Below, one piece after another: positions 9,529 to 17,218 of a DNA stretch of 64,000 nucleotides. The stretch's first letter is position 1. Every line of letters starts with the position of its first letter. The notes under the pieces were generated by a model, which was given only the letters and a program-made list of their open reading frames with translations, was not told where the DNA came from and did not search any database. Origin of the DNA: JBBRWV01 sp038248985 (GTDB lineage Bacteria > Planctomycetota > Phycisphaerae > WQYP01); the NCBI GenBank assembly GCA_038248985.1, contig JBBRWV010000002.1, forward strand, positions 1 through 64,000, in the 5' to 3' direction. The position numbers were made by a program, and so were the translations under genes.

Positions 9529-9556
9529 TTGTATCCCCTCAATTACTTACGATAAT
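9529..9556 (+). promoter_or_regulatory. Candidate sigma-70 promoter for the GH4 gene
   Basis: TTGTAT at 9529-9534 and GATAAT at 9551-9556 are separated by 16 bases, in an AT-rich island inside otherwise C-rich DNA, 58 bases before the GH4 start. Two hexamers near consensus give moderate support only. Confidence 0.35.
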
Positions 9557-9614
9557 ACCCATCCACATATCGCACAAAAAGACTATAACAACCTCAACCC
9601 CACAAGGAGACTCC

Positions 9615-11300
9615 ATGTCCGCTTCGTCCAAACCCATCAAAATTGCCATGGTCGGCGCCGGCTCCATCGGCTTTACCCGCCGCCTCATGCGCGACATTCT
9701 CGCCGTCCCCGAGCTCCAAAATACTACCTTCGCCTTCTCCGACATTTCCAAACAAAATCTCAAAATGGTCACGCAGTTGTGCCAACGCGACATCGACTTC
9801 GGGTCGGCCAATGGCAAACTACCCGCCACGCTCCAGTCCACCACCGACCGCCGCGCCGCCATCGCCGATGCCGACTACGTCCTCTGCATGATCCGCCAAG
9901 GCGGGCTCGAAGCCTTCCAAACCGATATTGACATCCCCCTCCAATACGGCGTCGATCAATGCGTCGGCGATACCCTCTGTGCCGGCGGTCTCATGTACGC
10001 CCAACGCACCATTCCCGCTATGCTGGACTTCTGCAAAGACATCCGTGAAACCGCCAAACCCAACGCTCTCTTCCTCAACTACTCCAACCCCATGGCCATG
10101 AACACCTGGGCCTGTAACAAGTACGGCGGCGTGCAAACCATCGGCCTCTGCCACGGCATCATGGGCGGCCACTGGCAAATCACCTCCTGCATCGAACATT
10201 GGGCCAAGGCAAATAAACTCATTCCTGGCAACTACGGCACGCTCGGCACCCGCTCCAACCCTGACGGCCCTTTCTCCAAAATGCACCGCGACGAAGTCGA
10301 TATCGTCTGCGCCGGCATCAACCATCAAACCTGGTACATCCAAATTCAATGGCGCGGCATCGACTTCATCAATGACTGCGGAAAATCCGCCACCATCAAC
10401 GGCAAAACCGTCCGCATCCCCACCATGCTGGAACTTTTCCTGGCGCACCCAGATTACCCCCGCACCGAAAAAGTCCGCATCGACGTCCTCAAACGCTTCG
10501 GATACTACTCCACCGAATCCAACGGACACCTTTCCGAATACGTCCCCTGGTACCGCAAACGCACCTCCGAAATCAAAAAATGGATCGATCTCTCCTCTTG
10601 GATCAACGGCGAAACCGGCGGCTACCTGCGCGTTTGCACCGAAGGACGCAACTGGTTCGAAACCGACTTCCCTAACTGGCTCAAGGAAACCCCCAAACCC
10701 ATCACCAACGCTGAACGCTCCGAAGAACACGGCTCTTACATCATCGAGTCGCTCCAGACCGGCCGGCCCTACCGCGGCCATTTCAACGTCGTCAATCACA
10801 ACCACATCACCAATCTCCCCAATGGATGCATCATCGAAATCCCCGGCTACGTCGATGCCAACGGCATCAACATGCCCGTCGTCGGAGACCTTCCTCTCGC
10901 CTGCGCTGCCACCTGCTCCGCCTCTGTCCGCGTCCAGGAAATGGGCATGGAAGCGGCCGTGCAAGGCGATGTCACTCTCCTCAAACAGGCCATGCTGCAT
11001 GACCCCCTCGTCGGTGCCGTCTGCGACACCAACGAAATCTGGCAACTCACCGATGACATGCTTGTCCAGCAGCGCAAGTGGCTTCCCAACTTCGCCAAGA
11101 AAGATATCGACGCCGCCGCCAAACGCCTCGCCGACGAAACCAAGGCCGGCACGCGCGTCAAACTCCTCAAAACCCAGGGCGCCGCGCGTCTCCACACCAA
11201 GACCGTCGCGGAAATGACCAAAAACCGGGCGGAATCTCGTAGCAACGCCCAAGCCGCCGACAAAGGGAAAATGACCAAAGCCCCCACTGCCATTAAGTAA
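9615..11300 (+). CDS. GH4 family NAD-dependent glycosidase
   Basis: A 561-residue protein of glycoside hydrolase family 4 (alpha-galactosidase/alpha-glucosidase/galacturonidase group), which hydrolyses by an oxidation-elimination route using NAD and a divalent metal. Visible are the Rossmann motif GAGSIGF (14-20), the NPMAMNTWA segment (about 159-167), the metal-site LCHGI (about 177) and GINHQTWYIQ (about 234-243). Family members are usually 430-480 residues; this one has a longer C-terminus ending in a charged, probably flexible tail. There is no signal peptide, as expected for an enzyme needing NAD. AAGGAG is 7 bases upstream. It is followed by a perfect terminator, so probably a single-gene transcript. 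Substrate not predictable. Confidence 0.9.
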   Translation: MSASSKPIKIAMVGAGSIGFTRRLMRDILAVPELQNTTFAFSDISKQNLKMVTQLCQRDIDFGSANGKLPATLQSTTDRRAAIADADYVLCMIRQGGLEAFQTDIDIPLQYGVDQCVGDTLCAGGLMYAQRTIPAMLDFCKDIRETAKPNALFLNYSNPMAMNTWACNKYGGVQTIGLCHGIMGGHWQITSCIEHWAKANKLIPGNYGTLGTRSNPDGPFSKMHRDEVDIVCAGINHQTWYIQIQWRGIDFINDCGKSATINGKTVRIPTMLELFLAHPDYPRTEKVRIDVLKRFGYYSTESNGHLSEYVPWYRKRTSEIKKWIDLSSWINGETGGYLRVCTEGRNWFETDFPNWLKETPKPITNAERSEEHGSYIIESLQTGRPYRGHFNVVNHNHITNLPNGCIIEIPGYVDANGINMPVVGDLPLACAATCSASVRVQEMGMEAAVQGDVTLLKQAMLHDPLVGAVCDTNEIWQLTDDMLVQQRKWLPNFAKKDIDAAAKRLADETKAGTRVKLLKTQGAARLHTKTVAEMTKNRAESRSNAQAADKGKMTKAPTAIK

Positions 11301-11349
11301 AGGCGTTCACCCAGCCCCTCGACGGGCAACGCCCGATTACCCTATAGCA

Positions 11350-11390
11350 AAAAGGCGATTCACACTCCGGAACAGTGTGAATCGCCTTTT
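11350..11390. terminator. Bidirectional rho-independent terminator
   Basis: A perfect 17-base inverted repeat (11350-11366 with 11374-11390) around a 7-base loop. The arms start with AAAA and end with TTTT, so each strand has a U run. It lies between the convergent GH4 and APC transporter genes and can serve both. Confidence 0.93.
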
Positions 11391-11416
11391 CCGTACGCTC
11401 TGTCCACATACACCTT

Positions 11417-12823
11417 TCACACCTCCCTCGCAGCTTCCCCCAGTCCCTCCCCATCCTCCTCCACAACCTTTGGTCGATGCACGCCATACAAACACGCCAC
11501 ACCCCCTACGATCCCCACCGCAATCACCATCGACCACCGCGCATCCTCCGCCTTCTGCGCATCCACCGAAAAAACGTTTAATACCTGCATCCCAATCAAC
11601 GTCCCACATACCAATATCCCCAGCACCGGCACGATCCAGTGAACTTCAAATCCACCCCGCGGCTCCCCCGCCTTCCGCCGCAAAATTATCCACGACCCGT
11701 TCACCACGATAAACGCCCCCAATAGCAACAAACTCGTCGCCGTCGCCAGGGTCTGTAGATTTCCGACCCCCACCAACACCGACACGATTACCAGCAACAC
11801 TCCTATCGCCACATGCGGCGTCTGGCGGCCTTTATGTACTCGCCCCAGCACCGCCGGCAACAACCCCTGCTTGGCCATCCCGTAGACCAGTCGCGAGCCC
11901 ATCACGTAATTCAACAACGCCGTGTTCGATATCGCAAAAATGCTGATTGCCGTAAACATCACCGGCGGAAACCAGGGTGCCGCCGCCTTCACCACGTCCG
12001 TCATCGGCGCGGTACTCTTCCCCAACACCTCGTAAGGCACAACGCTCACCACCGTGATCGCGACCGCCATATAAATCGCGGTCGCTATCAGCAAGGACAG
12101 TATCAACCCCAAGGGAAATGTTCGTGCCGGATTTTTCACTTCTTCCGACACATTCAACATGTCCTCAAACCCCACAAACGAATAAAAGGTCAATACCGCG
12201 CCCGTCAGCAACAGCCCCGGCGATAACGGTATGTGCGTCCCCGCCCCCGTCGCCCCCGTCGCCGACAACGGCGTCTCCAGGTAGTTCACGCTGCCCCAGT
12301 AGCGAAAGCCCACGGCGATCACCAGACCCAACCCCGCCACCTCCACCAGCGTACACACCGCATTCACCCAAGCGCTCTCGCTGATTCCCCGAAAATTGAT
12401 CGCCGTCACCACCAGCAAAAAAACCGCAATGATCCCCCACCTCCCTAACGAATCCCCAGGCTGGCCCAAAATTTGCATCGCATAATTCGCCACCCCGTGC
12501 GTCGCCGTCGCCATGCTCGTCAAGCCGGACGCCATGATCACCAGCCCCAAAACATACGACAGCATGGGAAACCCAAACGCCCGAAATGAAACATACGGCG
12601 CGCCCGCCGCCTTCGGATAACGCGAGCCCAGGCTCGCGTACGTCAGTCCCGTCAACATTGCCGCCACCGCGCTACAGGCGAACCCCAGCCATATCGCGTT
12701 CCCCATCACGCCCGCCGCCTTCCCTACCAGCGCATAAATCCCCGATCCCAGCATGTCTCCGACGCCGTACAGCGTCAGCCCCACCAATCCCAACGAACGC
12801 TTCAAGGATACCTGTTCACTCAT
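11417..12823 (-). CDS. APC-superfamily amino acid permease
   Basis: A 468-residue polytopic protein with about 12 hydrophobic segments. The N-terminal stretch (SLGLVGLTLYGVGDMLGSGI, 10-29) is the unwound first helix typical of amino acid-polyamine-organocation transporters, and SFVGFEDMLNVSEEVKNPAR (about 215-234) is the conserved mid-protein signature of the cationic amino acid/YfnA-like group. No lone regulatory domain. It is a single gene flanked by the terminator on one side and the divergent exported-protein gene on the other. The transported amino acid cannot be told. Confidence 0.9.
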   Translation of the reverse strand: MSEQVSLKRSLGLVGLTLYGVGDMLGSGIYALVGKAAGVMGNAIWLGFACSAVAAMLTGLTYASLGSRYPKAAGAPYVSFRAFGFPMLSYVLGLVIMASGLTSMATATHGVANYAMQILGQPGDSLGRWGIIAVFLLVVTAINFRGISESAWVNAVCTLVEVAGLGLVIAVGFRYWGSVNYLETPLSATGATGAGTHIPLSPGLLLTGAVLTFYSFVGFEDMLNVSEEVKNPARTFPLGLILSLLIATAIYMAVAITVVSVVPYEVLGKSTAPMTDVVKAAAPWFPPVMFTAISIFAISNTALLNYVMGSRLVYGMAKQGLLPAVLGRVHKGRQTPHVAIGVLLVIVSVLVGVGNLQTLATATSLLLLGAFIVVNGSWIILRRKAGEPRGGFEVHWIVPVLGILVCGTLIGMQVLNVFSVDAQKAEDARWSMVIAVGIVGGVACLYGVHRPKVVEEDGEGLGEAAREV

Positions 12824-12898
12824 CCTCCAAGTGTAGCCCCCGGTCGCTTGTGGCGTCCATCACAAAATCCAGTTCTATTCCCGCACCCTTCCCGCGCG

Positions 12899-12927
12899 TT
12901 GTCAAAAAATTACCCCGGATGGATAAT
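12899..12927 (+). promoter_or_regulatory. Candidate sigma-70 promoter
   Basis: TTGTCA (12899-12904), a 17-base spacer and GATAAT (12922-12927) lie 48 bases before the start of the exported-protein gene. Spacing is ideal and both boxes are close to consensus, making it the best-looking promoter in the window. Confidence 0.5.
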
Positions 12928-12975
12928 CCCCCCGCCCGTCGCAAATCATGACAACCCCATAACAGGAGAACTCTC

Positions 12976-13746
12976 ATGCGTTCGATCCTCTTATTGGCTG
13001 CCCTCGCCTCTCTCGCCGTCGTCACCTACGCAGCGCCCGCCACGGCACCGGCACCCGCGAAGATCGAAGCGGTCGGCCTGCGCATCGTCGCCGAGGCCCT
13101 CAACAAAGATGACAGCACCCGCGCGTTCAACTGGACCGCCGGTACCACACTTGCCCTTCGACTCACCATCCCTGAAGGCTCCGTCCTCGCCCTCACCTCC
13201 AAAAAAATCAATTCCCTGAAAGACGACAAGGGCACGGACCTCACCAAAGGTCTCTCCCAGTTCGATGGCTTCCCCCGAATCTCCGTCGACAGCAAGTCCT
13301 TTCTCGTCGAAGTCGAAACCTCCACTCTTCCCGCCAAAGGCGCAACCAAACTCACCCTCAAGGCCGACCTCACCCTCTCGGTCGGCACTACCAAAAAATC
13401 CACCACCCTCGACAATGTCGCCCTCAAAGAAGGCACCCTCATTAAAGGCTCAGGCATCCAGTTCAAAATCACCAAAGTCTCCAAGCCCGACTTCGGCGAG
13501 GACGAAATGCAAATCACCCTCCACTCCGACAAGCCCACCGAAAGCCTCGCTGCCATCGAATTCCAAGACGCGCAAGGCAAAACTCTCAAGGCCCAACGCG
13601 CCGGCTCCTCCAGCTACGGCGACAGCATTGATATCGACTACGCGTTCCCCAAGAAAACCGCCACGGCCAAGATCATCCTCACCGAATGGATCGACGCCAA
13701 ACCCCTCACCATTCCCGTTAACCTCACAATACCCCTCGGCCTCTAG
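12976..13746 (+). CDS. Exported protein of unknown function
   Basis: A 256-residue protein with a clear signal peptide (1-19, cleavage near TYA/APA). The mature part is rich in Thr, Ser, Lys and alternating hydrophobic residues, which suggests two or three beta-sandwich domains: about 28-125, where charged KDDKGTDL loops occur, and about 150-255. No cysteines, no catalytic motif and no lipobox were seen. AGGAGA lies 8 bases before the ATG and a good promoter lies upstream. I do not recognise the family. It precedes the deaminase gene by 78 bases and could be co-transcribed with it, but it need not belong to that run. Confidence 0.72.
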   Translation: MRSILLLAALASLAVVTYAAPATAPAPAKIEAVGLRIVAEALNKDDSTRAFNWTAGTTLALRLTIPEGSVLALTSKKINSLKDDKGTDLTKGLSQFDGFPRISVDSKSFLVEVETSTLPAKGATKLTLKADLTLSVGTTKKSTTLDNVALKEGTLIKGSGIQFKITKVSKPDFGEDEMQITLHSDKPTESLAAIEFQDAQGKTLKAQRAGSSSYGDSIDIDYAFPKKTATAKIILTEWIDAKPLTIPVNLTIPLGL

Positions 13747-13824
13747 GCAACTTCCTTCCCCAATCTTCGGTCCGGCACCCACGTTCCCGCCTTCGAGGGT
13801 GTTCTGCTGTCAAGGAGTCCATTC

Positions 13825-14289
13825 ATGTCCTCCGCCACTCAACTTACCCCACTGCACCTCGCCCTCATGGATGCCGCCTACCAACAAGCTCTCAAATCCT
13901 ACCGCGAAGGCGGCCTTCCCATCGGCTCGGTCCTCGCCACCCCCGACGGCACCATCGTCGCCCGCGGCCACAACCTTCGCGTTCAAACCGGCGACCCTAC
14001 CGCCCACGCCGAAGTCGCCTGCATCCGCAACGCCGGCCGTCGTCGCGACTGGCCCTCCCTGATTCTGGTTTCCACCCTCTCGCCCTGCATCATGTGTACC
14101 GGCACCACGCTTCTCTACCGCATACCCCTCGTCCTAATTGGCGAGAACGTGAACTTCCTCGGCGCCGAAGACCTCTTCGCCGCCCGTGGTGTCCAGCTCC
14201 TCAACCTCCACCATCAGCCCTGCATGGACCTCATGCAAAAATTCGTCCAGGAAAAACCCGACCTCTGGAATGAAGACATCGGCATCTAG
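13825..14289 (+). CDS. Cytosine deaminase, yeast FCY1 type
   Basis: A 154-residue zinc deaminase. The zinc and proton-shuttle residues are His61-Ala-Glu63 and Ser-Pro-Cys88-x-x-Cys91, almost the same numbers as in yeast cytosine deaminase (His62, Glu64, Cys91, Cys94). The C-terminal part, with GENVNFLGAEDLF and a terminal WNEDIGI, also follows the yeast enzyme, so it should deaminate cytosine or a related ring such as a guanine- or pterin-like base. It is the first gene of a tight run with a ThiF-type protein (35-base gap) and an acyltransferase, so the real substrate may be specific to that pathway. TCAAGGAGT precedes the ATG. Confidence 0.88.
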   Translation: MSSATQLTPLHLALMDAAYQQALKSYREGGLPIGSVLATPDGTIVARGHNLRVQTGDPTAHAEVACIRNAGRRRDWPSLILVSTLSPCIMCTGTTLLYRIPLVLIGENVNFLGAEDLFAARGVQLLNLHHQPCMDLMQKFVQEKPDLWNEDIGI

Positions 14290-14324
14290 CCCCCCTGAAC
14301 ACCGGTTATGCGAGCGCCCACTTT

Positions 14325-15134
14325 ATGGCCTATGAAGAACTCACCCGGCGCAATGCCGGCTACATCAATCCCGCACTGCAAGACCGCATCCGACAGACGC
14401 GCCTCTTGATCGCCGGCTGCGGTCTCGGAAGCGTTGCCGCTGAAGTTGCGCTCCGCACCGGCTTCGAATCATTTATTCTCGTCGACGGCGATGAGGTCGC
14501 GCCGCACAATCTCAACCGCCAGATCTACACCCATGCCGATCTCGGTTCCACCAAGGTTGTCGCCCTCGCCCGCCGACTCCGCGACATCCACCCTCCCGCC
14601 ATCGTCGAATCTCACGCGACCTGGTTAACCACGCAAAACGTCGCCAGTCTGGTGGAAAAATGCGACCTCATATTCGACACCATCGACTTTCTGGATTTGC
14701 CCGCCGTTGTGGACCTCCACGATGAATCCGGTCGCCAGGGAAAAACTGTGATTTCCGCCTTCGCCTGCGCCTGGGGCACAGTCTCTGTGATCTTTCAGCC
14801 CGAGGGGTTCACCCTCCGCCAGCTTTTCGGCCTGCCCGTCAGCGGCCCGCTCGATAACGCCACGTATCCTGCTGTCTTCCGTGATGGACTCGTGCGCCTC
14901 GCCACCCAGTTGCCTCCGGAGTTTCTCGCCGTCACGCATGAAGCCATGCAGGGAATGGTGGAAGGCAAACCCTGCCCTGCCCCACAGCTTGCTGCCGGTT
15001 CTTTCAGCGCAGCTTCGTTGATGGTCACCCAGGCGGTACGCCTCCTGGCTCGTCAACCAGTGACCACAGCCCCCCAACTTGTCCACCTTGATCTCGCTCA
15101 GGCCGCCCGAATCACCGGATTAAGGATGCAATGA
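14325..15134 (+). CDS. ThiF/MoeB/E1-like adenylyltransferase
   Basis: A 269-residue protein with the E1 superfamily nucleotide fold. Visible are GCGLG (31-35), the acidic strand end LVDGDEV (52-58), NLNRQ (62-66) whose Arg contacts ATP, Lys77 in DLGSTK and the acidic DTIDFLD segment (about 119-125). Such enzymes adenylate the C-terminus of a ubiquitin-like protein or a small peptide/amino acid carboxylate. The CxxC zinc pairs of MoeB and ThiF are absent, and no ubiquitin-like ThiS/MoaD protein is nearby, so a small-molecule or self-contained role is possible. No clear Shine-Dalgarno sequence. Downstream by 27 bases is a FeeM-like acyltransferase. Confidence 0.85.
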   Translation: MAYEELTRRNAGYINPALQDRIRQTRLLIAGCGLGSVAAEVALRTGFESFILVDGDEVAPHNLNRQIYTHADLGSTKVVALARRLRDIHPPAIVESHATWLTTQNVASLVEKCDLIFDTIDFLDLPAVVDLHDESGRQGKTVISAFACAWGTVSVIFQPEGFTLRQLFGLPVSGPLDNATYPAVFRDGLVRLATQLPPEFLAVTHEAMQGMVEGKPCPAPQLAAGSFSAASLMVTQAVRLLARQPVTTAPQLVHLDLAQAARITGLRMQ

Positions 15135-15161
15135 TCCGGCAGCCCGAGGGTTTTATCCTAC

Positions 15162-16313
15162 ATGATCATTGATGGCATTGATTACCATATCGCCGAGACA
15201 CGGGCGGACCTCGAACAGGCCTTCCGGCTTGTTTACCACAACTACGTCGAAATGGGATACTGCCATTTCAACATTCACCAGATGCACTTCTATTTGTTCG
15301 ACATTCTCCCCGAAACCCGCACCCTCGTCGCCGTCGAAGGCGGTCAGGTAGTCGGCACCGTCACGCTGGTGTTTGACACGCCTCTGGGACTCCCTTCCGA
15401 CCACTTATACCAGAAGGAAATCAATGAGCTGCGCGCCGCAGGTCGGAAACTCGTCGAACTCTCCAAATTATCCACAAATCGACAGCTCGGCTCACGCTCC
15501 TTACTTGTCTTGCGCAACCTCTTCCGTCTCGCCAAACTCACCGCGAACCCCCTTCGCAAAATGACCGACTTCTGTGCCCTCGTGGAACCCCATCACGAAG
15601 CTTTCTACCAAAAATACTATGCCTTTCAACGCACCGGCGATCTGAGAACCGACCCCGCCGCCCGGGGCGCGCCCAGTCTCCTTCTGCGATTGGATCTCCT
15701 GCGCGCCGAAGAGAGCTACCAGGAGCTTTTTGAATCCAGCAATAAGCCCTCCAACCCGTATTGGCTCAATTACCAGGATCCCCTCCTCCCGGCTCTCCTC
15801 ACTGAATTGCGTACGGCCGATGAACACCTCTGGAAAATGCACCGGCGCGTGGAAAGCGGCCAACCGCTCAACTCACCCACCCCGGATGAACGAAGCTATG
15901 TCGATTTCCGACTCTTCGCCTTGGAGTTCAATGCCGAAAAGGTCTCAAAGGAGGCACAAACGTGCGATAGTTCCGGCCTCTTTCGCGCCGAATATGGTCT
16001 CTACGAGCACCTCTTGCTCGTGTTGCCTCCCAACTACGCGCCGGAAAAACGCCTGGAAATCTACCGCAATGTCGTCTTGGCGGCTTGGTACTGCGGATCG
16101 TTCGATCGCGCACTGGCACTCAGCCATGAAATGGAAAAACTCGCCCAGACTTCTGAACAACGCGCCGATTCCAAATATCTTCAAGCCCACGCGCTGCATT
16201 TTCTGGGCCGACACGAACTCGCGCTCCAGACGTTGCACGCCGCTTCTGCGCTCCCCGAACTTTCTCCGGTAATGCAGGCCCAACTCTTGTGGCTCACGGA
16301 CGCATGGCGATAG
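15162..16313 (+). CDS. FeeM-like N-acyl amino acid synthase with helical-repeat tail
   Basis: A 383-residue two-part protein. The first about 190 residues resemble the GNAT-like acyl transferases of the FeeM/autoinducer-synthase group: an N-terminal FRLVYHNYVEMGY helix, a strand with VAVEGGQVVGTVTLVFD, a helix with ELRAAGRKLVELSKL and a late YQKYYAFQRTG piece. FeeM joins long-chain acyl groups from acyl carrier protein to an amino acid such as tyrosine. The second half (about 200-383) is alpha-helical with TPR-like pairs (AAWYCGSFDRALALSHEME). The frame is closed by TAG and a new ATG follows at once in the same frame. Its neighbours, an E1-like enzyme and a deaminase, suggest a small acylated product. 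Confidence 0.72.
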   Translation: MIIDGIDYHIAETRADLEQAFRLVYHNYVEMGYCHFNIHQMHFYLFDILPETRTLVAVEGGQVVGTVTLVFDTPLGLPSDHLYQKEINELRAAGRKLVELSKLSTNRQLGSRSLLVLRNLFRLAKLTANPLRKMTDFCALVEPHHEAFYQKYYAFQRTGDLRTDPAARGAPSLLLRLDLLRAEESYQELFESSNKPSNPYWLNYQDPLLPALLTELRTADEHLWKMHRRVESGQPLNSPTPDERSYVDFRLFALEFNAEKVSKEAQTCDSSGLFRAEYGLYEHLLLVLPPNYAPEKRLEIYRNVVLAAWYCGSFDRALALSHEMEKLAQTSEQRADSKYLQAHALHFLGRHELALQTLHAASALPELSPVMQAQLLWLTDAWR

Positions 16314-16604
16314 ATGCCAACGATCAATCCCACGCGCGCATCTGCCTCGCCCACGCCGCTTCCGCAGTCATGCCTGAACAGCATCTCCCCCAACGCATGG
16401 ACACAATCCCTCTTGTATTACCGCACCCACTTTGCTTATCAATGCATGGGCGAAGCCGTCCTCTGGCTCCTGCACGCCTGTATGGCCGGTCGTCTTCCAG
16501 CCTCACAATTGCAGCAGCTTGCCCAACAGGCCTTGAAAGAATCGACAGAAAATGCAAACTTACCTTACTTTGCACCGTGCCAAATGATCGACGTAGAAAA
16601 ATAA
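16314..16604 (+). CDS. Small ORF directly after the FeeM-like gene
   Basis: A 96-codon frame whose ATG abuts the TAG of the preceding gene in the same reading frame. The second half (about 33-85) looks like real protein: an amphipathic aromatic helix (SLLYYRTHFAYQCMGEAVLW) then QQLAQQALKES. It could be a separately translated small protein, the end of the preceding repeat domain cut off by an amber stop, or a readthrough extension. No Shine-Dalgarno sequence is visible, which favours the last two. No family recognised. Confidence 0.45.
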   Translation: MPTINPTRASASPTPLPQSCLNSISPNAWTQSLLYYRTHFAYQCMGEAVLWLLHACMAGRLPASQLQQLAQQALKESTENANLPYFAPCQMIDVEK

Positions 16605-16644
16605 ATACGAGATTTCCCCTCCACCCTTCATCAAAGGATTCCTG

Positions 16645-17088
16645 ATGTCCGGTCACAACTCAACCCTCGGCGGCGGCGGCTTCCATCACATGGCCATCAA
16701 CGTTCACGACTTTGACAAATCCGTCCGCATGTACCAGGAAGCCTTTGGTTTCACCCATAAAGTGGCTTGGGGCAAAAAAACCGACGCCGCCGATTCCCGC
16801 GCTGTCATGCTCGACACCGGCGACGGAAACTTCCTCGAAATCTTCGCCGGTGGCCCCGCCACCCCCCTTGTCCCCGCCGGGCCCATGTCCTGTAACGCCG
16901 CCATCATGCACGTCGCATTCCGCACCACGCGCATTGATGAAATCATCCCCCGCGCCCGCGCCGCGGGTTTCACCGTCACCGTAGAACCCAAAGATGTCTC
17001 CCCCAACGGCGACGTCACCGCCCGCATCGCCTTCGTTCACGGCCCCGACGGCGAGGTCGTCGAATTCTTCCAAGGGGAGTTCTTTTGA
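16645..17088 (+). CDS. VOC-superfamily (glyoxalase/dioxygenase fold) protein
   Basis: A 147-residue vicinal-oxygen-chelate protein with two beta-alpha-beta-beta-beta modules: FHHMAINVHDFDKSVRMYQE at about 13-32 and AIMHVAFRTTRIDEII at about 89-104. Metal-ligand-like positions are His14/His15, Glu71 in FLEIFAGG, His93 and Glu142 in GEVVEFFQGE, so it is probably a functional metalloprotein (lyase, isomerase or dioxygenase type). AAAGGA is 6-7 bases before the ATG. It is the last gene of the run beginning at the cytosine deaminase and ends before a strong terminator. Substrate unknown. Confidence 0.87.
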   Translation: MSGHNSTLGGGGFHHMAINVHDFDKSVRMYQEAFGFTHKVAWGKKTDAADSRAVMLDTGDGNFLEIFAGGPATPLVPAGPMSCNAAIMHVAFRTTRIDEIIPRARAAGFTVTVEPKDVSPNGDVTARIAFVHGPDGEVVEFFQGEFF

Positions 17089-17151
17089 TCACTTGGTGCG
17101 AAAACGAGAGAAAACGGCACTGACCTACGTGTCCGAGAAATTATTCCACAA

Positions 17152-17180
17152 AAAAACCCTCGCAGATCGCGAGGGTTTTT
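17152..17180. terminator. Bidirectional rho-independent terminator
   Basis: Perfect 12-base arms (17152-17163 and 17169-17180) around a 5-base loop, with A and T runs at the ends so it works on both strands. It closes the deaminase-to-VOC run on + and the HTH-membrane gene on -. Confidence 0.9.
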
Positions 17181-17218
17181 CATTCAATGGTTCATTGAAT
17201 CCGCAAGGCCTGGGGCAC

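Noticed and set aside
9819..11252. 477-codon minus frame
   Set aside because: Complete shadow of the GH4 gene; its protein is Gly/Val/Asp/Phe-rich, the expected antisense product of this codon bias.
16289..16645. 118-codon + frame overlapping the small ORF and VOC start
   Set aside because: Different frame from the better small ORF, runs into the VOC start, and has unstructured Arg/Pro/Leu content.
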